Shown in pieces: positions 31,679 to 39,753 of a DNA stretch of 45,384 bases. The position numbers and the translations under genes were made by a program. Each line of letters opens with the position of its first letter. Within the stretch, counting starts at the first letter, position 1. Under the pieces are notes generated by a model, which did no database searches, was not told the DNA's origin, and worked only from the letters and a program-made list of their open reading frames with translations. Location of the stretch: contig JAEDES010000007.1 in NCBI GenBank assembly GCA_016293205.1, positions 1-45,384 on the forward strand, in the 5' to 3' direction. This stretch comes from Bacilli bacterium (GTDB lineage Bacteria > Bacillota_I > Bacilli_A > RF39 > UBA660).

Positions 31679-33547
31679 ATGAAAACAGTAGAATTATTAA
31701 AATTAATAAGACTAAAAGAACAAGAATGTGAAACTCTAATAAATACTTCTAGTAAAGAATTAGATTTCTTAACTAAATTCTATAAAGAAAATAGTTTTGG
31801 TGGAATAGATGGAATGTTAACCATGGATTTAACAGACTTTATAACTGCCTATATAATGTCATATGTAACAAACGAAGATCGTGATGAAGCATTTACTTAT
31901 TTAAACAAATCAATTGAAGCAATCAGAGGAATTATTGAAAATATTACTGAAGAAGAAATGGATGACCTTATTAATATATGTAACGCTATTTCTAGATATG
32001 GAGCACTAAAACAAGTAAGAGATTTATTTGCCGATCCTAATAGACTTCGTAGTAAATTAAAACTAACAACAATGTTATCTAATAAAGTAATTTCATCTGA
32101 TGATTTAGAATTTCTATTGGAATTGTCTAAAAAAGAAGGATGTAATGTAGCAGAACTATTTAATTTATATTGCCAAGTAGAAGAGCCATTCGACAATGCT
32201 ATGTGTATGGTTCATGATATGAAAGCTTTAAGAGAAGATTATGATAATTTTAATCAAGCTTTAGAAATATATGGACCAAATAGTAAAGAAAGAAAATTCT
32301 TAGTTCAAAGTTTTAAAGATGATTTTGATATAACAGAAATTTCAAAAGAATTTAGATATATGAGAGGATATTATGAATATATCTCAAAAGAATTTAATTG
32401 CAAAAAGAAAACAGCTAATAAAGAATTAGGTTTATATAGATCATTAGAACAAAAAATAGTTCAAGCTATTCAAAGAGAAGAAATAACAGATGCTAGAAAA
32501 ATTATATCTAAAATTCCAGATGAAGAAGTAAGATTAAAAGTATTACAACTAGTATATGAACATAATAAAGAATATTATGAACAATTATTAGCTGAATATA
32601 ATGAGTTATCCCAAAATTCTACTATTCATTATCAAAGATTATTAAAAGAAAACGATATAGAAATAGATGCTCAAACTATAATGCAAAACTCAGTACAAAA
32701 TGTAAAAGATATGATTGCTAAGTTAAAATCAGTTGGTATTACCAATACAAAAGTAATAGGAGAAATACTTCAAATAACTGATATTGAAACATTTAACCAA
32801 GTAATATCATTCTTTGTAAATAATACTTTAACACCAAAAATAACAGATATAACTCCTATGTTATTTGATAAAGATAGTGATGAATATAAAAATTTACTTG
32901 TAAATACTAAAATGCTAAAAGAACAAGGAATTAATCCTCGTAACTTTGAAGAAACACAAATTATCTTTATATCCGATCCATCTATAGTTCAAAGAAATAT
33001 TGAATTTTTAAAAGCTTATTCTTTTGATAAATCAATTATTAAAGGAATAGATTATAGATTTTTATTAAATGAAAATCTACTAGAAGTATTAGACTTATTT
33101 ATAGAACTAGGTTTAGAAAGTTTCTTAGAAGAAGATTTATCTATATTAAATTATTATAAAAATATTAATAGAATACGTGTTATGAAAGAATTAAATATTC
33201 CAATAACTTCATTAGACGAATTAAAAGAAATCCTTACGACCGATCAATTTTTACTTTCTGATGAAGATATAATGAAATATGTAGAACAAATAGATCCAAC
33301 AAGTATTAAAATGGATGATATACCTGATGAAATACCACGTTTAAAACAATTTGAATCAACAAGAACTTATAATATAAATGGAGTAATCTTATCTAAAAAT
33401 AGAGTACAAAGAAACTATTGTGAATCTAAAGATGATGAAGAAATAGAAAACAAGCTAATGTATAGTATTTTACATACAAGTATTATGACTCAAACTGAGT
33501 ATGAAACAGTAAAACAAAGTTTAACGAATTCGTTGACATACAAGTAA
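31679..33547 (+). CDS. large helical protein of unknown function
   Basis: 622 residues without signal peptide or membrane helix. Almost all predicted helix in repeated 30-40-residue hairpins (for example TLNYLNK-type, DDLEFLLELSKKEGC, TSLDELKEILTTDQF), suggesting an alpha-solenoid scaffold. I recognise no catalytic motif. It directly follows the RelE-like gene (1-base gap, GGGAGG ribosome site), so the two very probably act together, and the end of the gene contains the -35 of the rplU promoter. No family assigned. Confidence 0.65.
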   Translation: MKTVELLKLIRLKEQECETLINTSSKELDFLTKFYKENSFGGIDGMLTMDLTDFITAYIMSYVTNEDRDEAFTYLNKSIEAIRGIIENITEEEMDDLINICNAISRYGALKQVRDLFADPNRLRSKLKLTTMLSNKVISSDDLEFLLELSKKEGCNVAELFNLYCQVEEPFDNAMCMVHDMKALREDYDNFNQALEIYGPNSKERKFLVQSFKDDFDITEISKEFRYMRGYYEYISKEFNCKKKTANKELGLYRSLEQKIVQAIQREEITDARKIISKIPDEEVRLKVLQLVYEHNKEYYEQLLAEYNELSQNSTIHYQRLLKENDIEIDAQTIMQNSVQNVKDMIAKLKSVGITNTKVIGEILQITDIETFNQVISFFVNNTLTPKITDITPMLFDKDSDEYKNLLVNTKMLKEQGINPRNFEETQIIFISDPSIVQRNIEFLKAYSFDKSIIKGIDYRFLLNENLLEVLDLFIELGLESFLEEDLSILNYYKNINRIRVMKELNIPITSLDELKEILTTDQFLLSDEDIMKYVEQIDPTSIKMDDIPDEIPRLKQFESTRTYNINGVILSKNRVQRNYCESKDDEEIENKLMYSILHTSIMTQTEYETVKQSLTNSLTYK

Positions 33548-33561
33548 ACGTATGCTATAAT
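33533..33561 (+). promoter_or_regulatory. strong rplU promoter
   Basis: -35 TTGACA (33533-33538), 17-base spacer, extended -10 TGCTATAAT (33553-33561). The best promoter in the window, partly inside the preceding gene. Confidence 0.9.
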
Positions 33562-33566
33562 CTAAC

Positions 33567-33650
33567 TGTTTGACGCCTCATGCTCAAACCGCATTGAAAA
33601 GGTAGAAACATTATTAATGTACCTTAAGAGCGAGTCTTAAGTTAAAAAAA
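33567..33650 (+). ncRNA. L21 leader-like mRNA element
   Basis: About 100 bases between the promoter and rplU, in the place of the Firmicutes L21 leader. Nested hairpins are visible: AAGGTA with TACCTT (33599-33625 region, inner ACATT/AATGT), and CTTAAG (33623-33628) with CTTAAG (33636-33641). An A-rich run follows rather than U, so it is not a simple terminator. bL21 or another ribosomal protein is thought to bind such leaders for feedback. Identified by position and structure, not by covariance search. Confidence 0.7.
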
Positions 33651-33663
33651 GGAGGTATTATTA

Positions 33664-33966
33664 ATGAACGCTGTAATTAAAGTTGGTGGAAAACAATATT
33701 ACGTTACTGAAGGTTCTGAAATTTTCGTAGAAAAATTAGACGTAGTAGCTGGTGATGTTGTAAGCTTCGATCAAGTATTAATGCTTGATACTAAAGTTGG
33801 AAGTCCTTATCTTACAAATGTTACTGTTGAAGGTGAAGTAATCAAAAACGGTAAACAAAAGAAAATTCGTGTATACAAATACAAGAGTAAAGATAGATCT
33901 AACCGTAGAACTCATGGACATAGACAACCATATACAAAAATCAAAATTACTAAAATTAATGGTTAA
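33664..33966 (+). CDS. rplU: 50S ribosomal protein bL21
   Basis: 100 residues, with the start NAVIKVGGKQYYV, the core LDTKVGSPYLTNVTVEGEV and the C-terminal KIRVYKYKSKDRSNRRTHGHRQPYTKIKITKI. Primary binder of 23S rRNA domain VI. Preceded by the L21 leader-like element and a perfect AGGAGG. It starts the rplU-prp-rpmA operon, in the same order as in Bacillus (rplU-ysxB-rpmA). Confidence 0.97.
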   Translation: MNAVIKVGGKQYYVTEGSEIFVEKLDVVAGDVVSFDQVLMLDTKVGSPYLTNVTVEGEVIKNGKQKKIRVYKYKSKDRSNRRTHGHRQPYTKIKITKING

Positions 33967-33968
33967 TT

Positions 33969-34271
33969 ATGATTAATGTAAAAATCGAAAAAGAAAATGC
34001 TAAATATAAAAAAATCACAATACTTGGACATGCCATGTATGATGATTATGGAAAAGATATAGTATGTGCTGCTGTAAGTAGTATTGTTACAACAACAGTA
34101 AATGGTATCTTAGCATTAAATAAAAATAGTCTAAGTTACATGATTAGTAAAAAAGGTTTAAGTATTGATGTAAAAAATACTGATGAAACAACACAAATAC
34201 TAATCGGTAACATGGTTAGTCTGTTAAAAGAACTGGAAGTAAATTATCCAGAAAATATTGAAGTTAAGTAA
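33969..34271 (+). CDS. prp: ribosomal-processing cysteine protease Prp
   Basis: 100 residues. Prp removes the N-terminal leader of bL27 in Firmicutes. The catalytic pair is clear: His21 in ILGHAMYDD and Cys33 in DIVCAAVSS, with a following T-T-T-V-N-G helix. Located between rplU and rpmA, two bases after rplU. In this window two ribosomal proteins (bL27 at 34283 and bL32 at 14632) have leaders ending LDIQ-L/M-F-A, so both may be its substrates. Confidence 0.93.
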   Translation: MINVKIEKENAKYKKITILGHAMYDDYGKDIVCAAVSSIVTTTVNGILALNKNSLSYMISKKGLSIDVKNTDETTQILIGNMVSLLKELEVNYPENIEVK

Positions 34272-34282
34272 GGAGGAGAATT

Positions 34283-34573
34283 ATGAATTTTTTAAGATTA
34301 GATATTCAATTATTTGCTCACCATAAAGGGCAAGGATCAACATCTAATGGTCGTGATTCTGCAGGACGTAGACTTGGAGCTAAAGCAGCTGATGGTGAAT
34401 TCGTAACAGCTGGTTCTATTATATATCGTCAACGTGGAACTAGAGTATTCCCAGGAACTAATGTTCGTCGTGGAAATGATGATACTCTATTCACAACAAT
34501 TGACGGAGTAGTTAAATTTGAACGCTTAGGAAGAGATAAAAAACAAGCTTCAGTTTATCCAGTAGGAGAATAA
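34283..34573 (+). CDS. rpmA: 50S ribosomal protein bL27 (with Prp-cleaved leader)
   Basis: 96 residues. The leader MNFLRLDIQLFA precedes HHKGQGSTSNGRDS, where the mature protein begins; cleavage by Prp is expected after Ala12 by analogy with S. aureus (LNLQFFA). The core RRLGAKAADGEFVTAGSIIYRQRGT, FPGTNVRRGNDDTLF and VVKFER is canonical. The mature N-terminus reaches the peptidyl-transferase centre, which is why unprocessed bL27 is harmful. Good AAGGAGGAG ribosome site and own terminator. Confidence 0.97.
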   Translation: MNFLRLDIQLFAHHKGQGSTSNGRDSAGRRLGAKAADGEFVTAGSIIYRQRGTRVFPGTNVRRGNDDTLFTTIDGVVKFERLGRDKKQASVYPVGE

Positions 34574-34577
34574 TATA

Positions 34578-34601
34578 AAAGAGCCATTTGGCTCTTTTTT
34601 T
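34578..34601 (+). terminator. terminator of the rplU-prp-rpmA operon
   Basis: Stem AAAGAGCC/GGCTCTTT, loop ATTT, then T run of seven. Confidence 0.93.
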
Positions 34602-34623
34602 ATCACAAAGAGGAGGAGAAAAT

Positions 34624-35109
34624 ATGCATTCTAAAGATATATTTGCAAGAGTTAATCAATTAATGTTTTTACAAAACAATGTAATTCCAATGATTCCATT
34701 AAATCGAGAAGAACAAGCTAGAAAGTATCAAAAAGCATTACTTGAATATGGAATGGAAAAACTAATACCTAATGATAAGAATAAAGTAATAGTAGAAGAT
34801 TTAGGTTTTATATTAGATAGATTAGAAGAACAATTAACTGATGAAGAAAAACAAGATTTTTTTGCAAACTTTGTTCATAGTATTATTTATGCATATGGTG
34901 ATTTAACAGGAGATCCAATTCTTTGGGAAATAGTAGATGAAAATAAAGAAGGAGACTTTCCAACTCTAACAGGAGAATATGCAAAGTTTTTTCAAACAAA
35001 AGCATCTATGGATAATAAAGAAATAGCTTTATATGCTTATAAAATGCTTGAAGAAAAATTAAAAAAACAAAAAACATATCAAAAGAAGAATAATAGACAA
35101 GAAAATTAG
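34624..35109 (+). CDS. hypothetical protein between rpmA and obg
   Basis: 161 residues, soluble, largely helical (FARVNQLMFLQNNVIPMIPLNREEQARKY; DRLEEQLTDEEKQDFFANF), with a Lys-rich tail (KKQKTYQKKNNRQ). I recognise no domain. ATG at 34624 follows the strong AGAGGAGGAGA; an upstream start at 34588 lies inside the preceding terminator region. It has a 39-base gap to obg, which contains the obg extended -10, so it may be separately transcribed. Confidence 0.6.
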   Translation: MHSKDIFARVNQLMFLQNNVIPMIPLNREEQARKYQKALLEYGMEKLIPNDKNKVIVEDLGFILDRLEEQLTDEEKQDFFANFVHSIIYAYGDLTGDPILWEIVDENKEGDFPTLTGEYAKFFQTKASMDNKEIALYAYKMLEEKLKKQKTYQKKNNRQEN

Positions 35110-35113
35110 TTTT

Positions 35114-35122
35114 TGCTATAAT
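35114..35122 (+). promoter_or_regulatory. extended -10 promoter of obg
   Basis: TGCTATAAT, 26 bases before the ATG. It sits in the gap between the hypothetical gene and obg. Confidence 0.6.
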
Positions 35123-35148
35123 AAAATCAGTTCGAAAGGGGCGAGAAT

Positions 35149-36426
35149 ATGTTTGTCGATGAGGTCGAAATAAGAGTAGAAGCCGGTAATGGTGGAGATG
35201 GATGTACAGCATTTCGTCGTGAAAAATATGTAGAAATGGGAGGACCATACGGAGGTAATGGAGGACGTGGCTCTGATATTATTTTCAAAGTAGATGAAGG
35301 CCTTCATACATTATTAGATTTACGTTATCAAAAAACAATTAAAGGACAAAAAGGTGAAAATGGAAAAGGTAAAAACCAACATGGAGCCTATGCCGAAAAT
35401 TTAATAGTTAAAGTTCCACTAGGTACAGTAGTAACTGATTTAGATACAGGTTTAGTAATAGCTGATCTTTCTAAAAAAGATCAAGAAGAAGTTATTGCTA
35501 AAGGTGGACGTGGGGGAAGAGGAAATACTGCTTTCAAAACACAAACTAATACAGCACCTGATTACTCTGAAAAAGGAGAAGAAGGTGAAAAGAAAAATTT
35601 AAAAGTTGAAGTAAAAATGCTTGCAGATGTAGGATTAGTAGGATTACCAAGTGTAGGTAAAAGTACTATTATTTCATGTGTATCACGTTCTAAACCAAAA
35701 ATTGCTGCATATCACTTTACAACATTAACTCCAAATTTAGGTGTAGTTAAAGCATCATCAGGACAAAGTTTTGTTCTTGCTGACTTACCTGGATTAATTG
35801 AAGGAGCATCTCTTGGTGAAGGTTTAGGAGATAAATTCCTAAGACATATTGAAAGAACAAGAGTAATCGCTCATGTAATTGATATGGCCGGAAGTGAAAT
35901 GCGTGACCCATACGAAGATTACGTATTAATTAATAATGAATTAAAAGCATTTAATGAAAAACTAATAGAAAAACCACAAATTATTATTGCTAATAAAATG
36001 GACTTACCAGAAGCAAAAGAAAATCTAGAAGAATTTAAAAAGAAAGTTCCAGATGTAGAAATATTTGAAGTAAGTGCTGCAACAAATCAAGGACTACAAA
36101 AAGTAGTAGATAGATTAGCAGAACTTTTAGATGAGATTCCACAAAATCCATTATATGATGAATCACAAATTGAATCTCATGTATTATATAAGTTCAAGAA
36201 AGAAGAACCGTTTACTATTACTAAAGAAGATGATGGTCTATGGGTAATTAGTGGTCAAGAAGTAGAAAGAATATTTAAGATGACAAAATTATCGAGCGAA
36301 GAAGCAATCTATAGATTTGCTAAAAAACTTCGTAAAATGGGAATAGATGATCGTCTTCAAGAACTTGGAGCTGAAGTAGGAGACCAAGTAAGAATATTAG
36401 ATTTTTATTTTGATTACAAAGATTAG
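35149..36426 (+). CDS. obg: GTPase Obg (CgtA), ribosome assembly and stress
   Basis: 425 residues in the standard three-domain layout. The Gly-rich Obg fold (1-160) has GGDGCTAFRREKYVEMGGPYGGNGG. The G domain (160-330) has G1 GLPSVGKS, G3 DLPG, G4 NKMD and G5 SAAT, and the OCT domain (about 350-425) runs through FTITKEDDGLWVISGQEVERIFKMTKLSSEEAIYRF. The AAAGGGGCG ribosome site lies 7 bases upstream. Obg binds the 50S subunit late in assembly. Its neighbourhood (rplU-prp-rpmA-obg) is a widely conserved order. Confidence 0.97.
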   Translation: MFVDEVEIRVEAGNGGDGCTAFRREKYVEMGGPYGGNGGRGSDIIFKVDEGLHTLLDLRYQKTIKGQKGENGKGKNQHGAYAENLIVKVPLGTVVTDLDTGLVIADLSKKDQEEVIAKGGRGGRGNTAFKTQTNTAPDYSEKGEEGEKKNLKVEVKMLADVGLVGLPSVGKSTIISCVSRSKPKIAAYHFTTLTPNLGVVKASSGQSFVLADLPGLIEGASLGEGLGDKFLRHIERTRVIAHVIDMAGSEMRDPYEDYVLINNELKAFNEKLIEKPQIIIANKMDLPEAKENLEEFKKKVPDVEIFEVSAATNQGLQKVVDRLAELLDEIPQNPLYDESQIESHVLYKFKKEEPFTITKEDDGLWVISGQEVERIFKMTKLSSEEAIYRFAKKLRKMGIDDRLQELGAEVGDQVRILDFYFDYKD

Positions 36427-36450
36427 TACATTTAGTACTTTTCTTTTTCT
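36424..36450 (+). terminator. probable obg terminator
   Basis: Short stem AGTAC/GTACT with loop ATTTA and T-rich tail (TTTTCTTTTT), overlapping the TAG stop. The stem is only 5 bp, so efficiency may be modest. Confidence 0.55.
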
Positions 36451-36494
36451 CTAAAATAGTATATTATATAATCTACAAAAAGAAAGGAATCTTT

Positions 36495-37187
36495 ATGAAT
36501 CTACCATTAGAACATACAACTAAACAACTAAAAGTGAATAGATTTTTAGAAGAAAATAAGCATGGTTATAACGATAGAGAGATTGAATATATCAGAACTA
36601 ACTGGGTTCATTTTTTAGATAAAAAATTTCAAGTAGACATTCTAAGACAAATGTATTCAGAATTAGGATTTACTGATGAAGAAAATGATATCTATCATGC
36701 ATTCATAAAAATTCTAGAAGAAAACTTTGACCTAGATACAGATATAATAGAAGTAGGTGGAGGTAAAATACCATCTCTTGCAAAAAGAATTGCTTTAAAA
36801 CAAAAACAAGGAACTATCACTGTATATGATCCAAATCTAATATTAACAACATCACCATATCCAAATATGGTCTTAAGAAAACAACCATTCACATTACAAA
36901 CACCAGTCCAAAAAGACCAATTAATAATTGGATTTATGCCATGTGAAGCAGCAGAAAAGATTATTTATAATGCAAGACAAAATAATGCTCATTTCTTAAT
37001 CGCTTTATGTGAAGGTGGACCCCATGGAGATGAATTTGATTATTTTGAATCAGAAGAAGAGTGGCTATATAGTATGTTATATTCTGCAAGAGATGCTGCA
37101 AAGAAAACAGGACATGATCCACTAACGATAACAGATTTAAAAGAGTATGATGATCCATACCCAGTTATATACACAAAAAAACGCTAA
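36495..37187 (+). CDS. Rossmann-like hypothetical protein
   Basis: 230 residues. An N-terminal helical part (HTTKQLKVNRFLEENKHGY) is followed by one Rossmann-type strand-loop IIEVGGGKIPSLAKRIAL (about 92-109) and ITVYDPNLIL, with a typical acidic residue, which resembles a SAM- or NAD-binding fold. The C-terminal LIGFMPCEAAEKIIY and ALCEGGPHGDEFDYF do not match a methyltransferase family known to me. AAAGGA precedes the ATG. Function not assigned. Confidence 0.6.
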   Translation: MNLPLEHTTKQLKVNRFLEENKHGYNDREIEYIRTNWVHFLDKKFQVDILRQMYSELGFTDEENDIYHAFIKILEENFDLDTDIIEVGGGKIPSLAKRIALKQKQGTITVYDPNLILTTSPYPNMVLRKQPFTLQTPVQKDQLIIGFMPCEAAEKIIYNARQNNAHFLIALCEGGPHGDEFDYFESEEEWLYSMLYSARDAAKKTGHDPLTITDLKEYDDPYPVIYTKKR

Positions 37188-37206
37188 AATTTAGTGTTTT
37201 TTTCTT
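37178..37206. terminator. terminator after the Rossmann-like gene
   Basis: A 10-bp stem (with one G-T pair) around CGCTAAAATTTAGTG, loop AAT, followed by seven T. A run of A on the 5' side would let it work on the - strand also. The stop codon is part of the stem. Confidence 0.8.
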
Positions 37207-37220
37207 TATAATAAAAATTA

Positions 37221-37240
37221 TTATGATATAATTATCATAA
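37221..37240 (+). promoter_or_regulatory. extended -10 promoter within a perfect 20-bp palindrome
   Basis: TTATGATA-TAAT-TATCATAA. The extended -10 TGATATAAT (37224-37232) sits in its left half, so a dimeric regulator bound here would cover the promoter; an RNA hairpin at the mRNA 5' end is the other reading. Confidence 0.55.
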
Positions 37241-37254
37241 TAGAGGTGAATAAA

Positions 37255-38040
37255 ATGAGAAGTTTAAATTACTTAATCTCAAACGGGGTAGATGTAGAAA
37301 AAAGCTTAGAATTATTTGGAGACATTAAAGTTTATAATGAAACATTAGTAGAATTCTTTGATAGTGCAAATACAAAATTAACAAAACTTTCAGCATATAG
37401 AAATAACCATGATATGGCTAATTATGCAATTTATGTACATTCATTAAAAACAGATGCAAAATATTTTGGATTAACTAAATTAGCAGAAACAGCCTATGAA
37501 CATGAATTAAAAAGTAAAGCAGGAGATACAGACTTTATAAATACAAATTTTGATAACCTAGTAAAAGAAGTATCAGACTCAGTAAAATTAATAAGAGAGT
37601 ATTTAAATGGAAATGATGAACAAATTCCACTAGGAGATGAACATATTTATTCTAAAGATACAATCTTAGTAGTAGATGATTCAAATATTATAAGAAACTT
37701 TACAAAAAGAATATTTGAAGAAACTTATAATGTTGGAACTGCAACAAATGGACAAGAAGCACTAGATATAATTGAAGCTAATAAAAACAATAACTTTATT
37801 AAAGCAATGTTATTAGATTTAAATATGCCAAAAGTTGATGGATTTGCTGTATTAGAGTTTATGAAAAAAAATGATCTTTTTGATAAAATACCAGTATCAA
37901 TTATCTCAGGAGATTCATCTCGTGAAACTATTCAAAAAGCATTTACATATCCAATAGTAGATATGTTAGAAAAACCATTCACTGAACAAACAATTAGAAC
38001 AGTATTACAAAAAACACTTTGGTCAAAAGAATTAGATTAA
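37255..38040 (+). CDS. HPt-receiver two-domain signalling protein
   Basis: 261 residues from the chosen ATG (GAGGTG 6 bases upstream; the GTG at 37246 lies in that site). Residues about 20-115 are an HPt domain with the phospho-accepting His in YAIYVHSLKTDAKYFG, followed by a helical bundle. Residues about 138-258 are a CheY-like receiver with DD at LVVDDS, the phospho-Asp in MLLDLNMP, Thr/Ser in IISGDS and Lys in EKPF. There is no DNA-binding or kinase domain. It may relay phosphate between partners encoded elsewhere, or be controlled by an unknown kinase. Monocistronic. Confidence 0.8.
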   Translation: MRSLNYLISNGVDVEKSLELFGDIKVYNETLVEFFDSANTKLTKLSAYRNNHDMANYAIYVHSLKTDAKYFGLTKLAETAYEHELKSKAGDTDFINTNFDNLVKEVSDSVKLIREYLNGNDEQIPLGDEHIYSKDTILVVDDSNIIRNFTKRIFEETYNVGTATNGQEALDIIEANKNNNFIKAMLLDLNMPKVDGFAVLEFMKKNDLFDKIPVSIISGDSSRETIQKAFTYPIVDMLEKPFTEQTIRTVLQKTLWSKELD

Positions 38041-38063
38041 AAAAAGCACATTAGTGCTTTTTA
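38040..38063. terminator. bidirectional terminator between the HPt-receiver gene and the DUF192 gene
   Basis: Stem AAAAAGCAC/GTGCTTTTT with loop ATTA. T run on + strand, A run on its 5' side giving T on the - strand. Both genes end at it. Confidence 0.85.
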
Positions 38064-38387
38064 TTTTTCAACTATATTTAATTTATCTCCAACTTTAAGA
38101 TTTTTAACAGTACCAAGAGGTACAAAATATATATTATAAACTTTTCTTTTCTTTCGTATCTTTTTCTCAGTAGGACAACTCTCAATCAAACGAATAATGT
38201 TTTCTTCTTTATCAGTTAATATGACATCTACTTTTTGAAAGAAAAAATACGTATTAATTCTTTTCTTTTTAGGATATTTCATTGCAAAATCTAATGTACG
38301 AAAATAAAATCTTAGTCCAATTAATCTATCAAAGAATTTAGTCATTTCACGAATATATAATTTCTTATTATTCACTTTTAAATACAT
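38061..38387 (-). CDS. DUF192-family protein
   Basis: 108 residues. Shape of the DUF192 fold: an N-terminal MTKFFDRLIGLRF, then the centre YPKKKRINTYFFFQKVDVILTDKEENIIRLIES in place of the usual W-M-K-N-T strand, and the C-terminal YNIYFVPLGTVKNLKVGDKLNI, which closely follows the family ending (L-P-A-G-T-V-x-x-L-x-I-K-x-G-D). No signal peptide, unlike secreted DUF192 proteins. Function of the family is unknown. It is the only - strand gene between the FemX-like gene and the end region, diverging from yebC. Confidence 0.7.
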   Translation of the reverse strand: MYLKVNNKKLYIREMTKFFDRLIGLRFYFRTLDFAMKYPKKKRINTYFFFQKVDVILTDKEENIIRLIESCPTEKKIRKKRKVYNIYFVPLGTVKNLKVGDKLNIVEK

Positions 38388-38439
38388 AAAATCACCTATA
38401 AAAATTATAACATAAATCTTTATCTATATAAAAAAATAT

Positions 38440-38447
38440 GTTATCAT
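38440..38447 (+). promoter_or_regulatory. probable yebC promoter
   Basis: TG-T-TATCAT (TG at 38439-38440, TATCAT at 38442-38447) with a weak -35 (TTTATC, 38419-38424). 25 bases before the ATG. Confidence 0.45.
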
Positions 38448-38472
38448 ATAGTAGAAATGAGGAGGTATTAAT

Positions 38473-39195
38473 ATGAGTGGACATTCAAAATGGGCGACAA
38501 TTCATAGAAAAAAAGGTTTATTAGATGCAGCTCGTGGTAAAGTTTTCCAAAAACTTGCTAAAGAAATTATGGTTGCAGCTAAAGGAGGAAGTCCTGATCC
38601 AGCTACAAATGCAGCTTTAAGAATGGTTATTGATAAAGCAAAAGCACAAAATATGCCAAAAGATAATATTCAAAAAGCGATTGATAAAGCAACAGGTGGA
38701 ACAGACGGAGCAAACTATGAAAATGTACGTTATGAAGGATATGCTCATGGTGGAGTAGCTGTTATGGTAGACTGTTTAACAGATAACCGTAATAGAACTG
38801 CATCTCTAGTAAGAAGTTCCTTTACTAAAGCAGGTGGAAACCTTGGAACAGATGGTTCAGTAAGTTATATGTTTGAACGTCGTGGTTCTATCGTAATTCC
38901 AGGTGAGTATGATGAAGAAATGATGATGATGGCAGCATTAGATGCCGGAGCAGAAGACTTTGAAAGTGTTGAAAATACATATATTATTACAACATCACAA
39001 GAAACATTCACAAGTGTAAGAGATGCTTTAGAAGCAGCAGGTGTTAAAGAATTCTTAGAATGTGAATTAACATTCGTTCCAAATATGGAAGTAACACTTG
39101 ATGAAGAAGGTACAGAAAAAGTATTAAAATTAATTGAAACTTTAGAAGATATTGATGATGTTCAAGATGTATATTACAACTTAAAAGAAGACTAA
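38473..39195 (+). CDS. yebC: YebC/PmpR-family DNA-binding regulator or translation factor
   Basis: 240 residues, the usual family length. The start is SGHSKWATIHRKKGLLDAARGKVFQKLAKEI, the middle ENVRYEGYAHGGVAVMVDCLTDNRNRTA and VRSSFTKAGGNLGTDGSVSYMFERRG. In the Firmicutes these proteins were long thought to be transcription regulators and are now also linked to translation of proline-rich runs. GAGGAGG ribosome site. Followed after 1 base by a small membrane protein. Confidence 0.96.
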   Translation: MSGHSKWATIHRKKGLLDAARGKVFQKLAKEIMVAAKGGSPDPATNAALRMVIDKAKAQNMPKDNIQKAIDKATGGTDGANYENVRYEGYAHGGVAVMVDCLTDNRNRTASLVRSSFTKAGGNLGTDGSVSYMFERRGSIVIPGEYDEEMMMMAALDAGAEDFESVENTYIITTSQETFTSVRDALEAAGVKEFLECELTFVPNMEVTLDEEGTEKVLKLIETLEDIDDVQDVYYNLKED

Positions 39196-39196
39196 T

Positions 39197-39727
39197 ATGA
39201 AAGAATTAAATAAATTAAACAATGAATTAAAATCATACATCAATGAAGCTAATTTTATATCTAATAAATGTCGTAATAAATTAATATCTATTTTAGGAAA
39301 AGAATTTAATGTTGATGTTAAATTAGATAATTATGCTAATGTTGATGCTAAAATATTAGAAGATGGTTCTCTAGAAGTAAGAGGGGACAGATACAATAAT
39401 AATCAAAAATATACATTAGAAGAAATAAATGAACATTACGAAAACTTTAAAGTTCAAGCAGATAAACTATTAAAGAAGAAAGATAATAATAGAACAAGTA
39501 AAAAAGATTTAGATAATATCTTAAACTTATTTGTAATCTTAGGAATATTATTAGTATTCTTATTTGTAATATTTATTTTATTAAATGCATTCTTATCAGG
39601 TGATTTCTATCACATGTTATGGTTAATTGTATTTATTCTTCCATTATTTGTACCTAATCTAAAAGAAAATTTAATTCAAAGAGTACAACAAGCAAAAAAT
39701 TATATAAAAAGAAGATTTAAAAGATAA
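39197..39727 (+). CDS. two-helix membrane protein of unknown function
   Basis: 176 residues. The N-terminal 110 residues are charged and partly coiled (FKVQADKLLKKKDNN), then two membrane helices (about 115-135 and 138-155) with a short loop, and a basic tail (NYIKRRFKR). The start at 39197 lies 1 base after the yebC stop with only a weak AAGAAG site, so coupled translation is likely. No family recognised. Its stop lies in a terminator stem. Confidence 0.6.
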   Translation: MKELNKLNNELKSYINEANFISNKCRNKLISILGKEFNVDVKLDNYANVDAKILEDGSLEVRGDRYNNNQKYTLEEINEHYENFKVQADKLLKKKDNNRTSKKDLDNILNLFVILGILLVFLFVIFILLNAFLSGDFYHMLWLIVFILPLFVPNLKENLIQRVQQAKNYIKRRFKR

Positions 39728-39743
39728 GAAATTATCTTTTTTC
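39719..39743 (+). terminator. terminator before the ruvAB promoter
   Basis: Stem AAAAGATAA/TTATCTTTT with a GAAA tetraloop, then T run. The preceding stop codon TAA is in the stem. Confidence 0.9.
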
Positions 39744-39753
39744 TTTTAATTCT

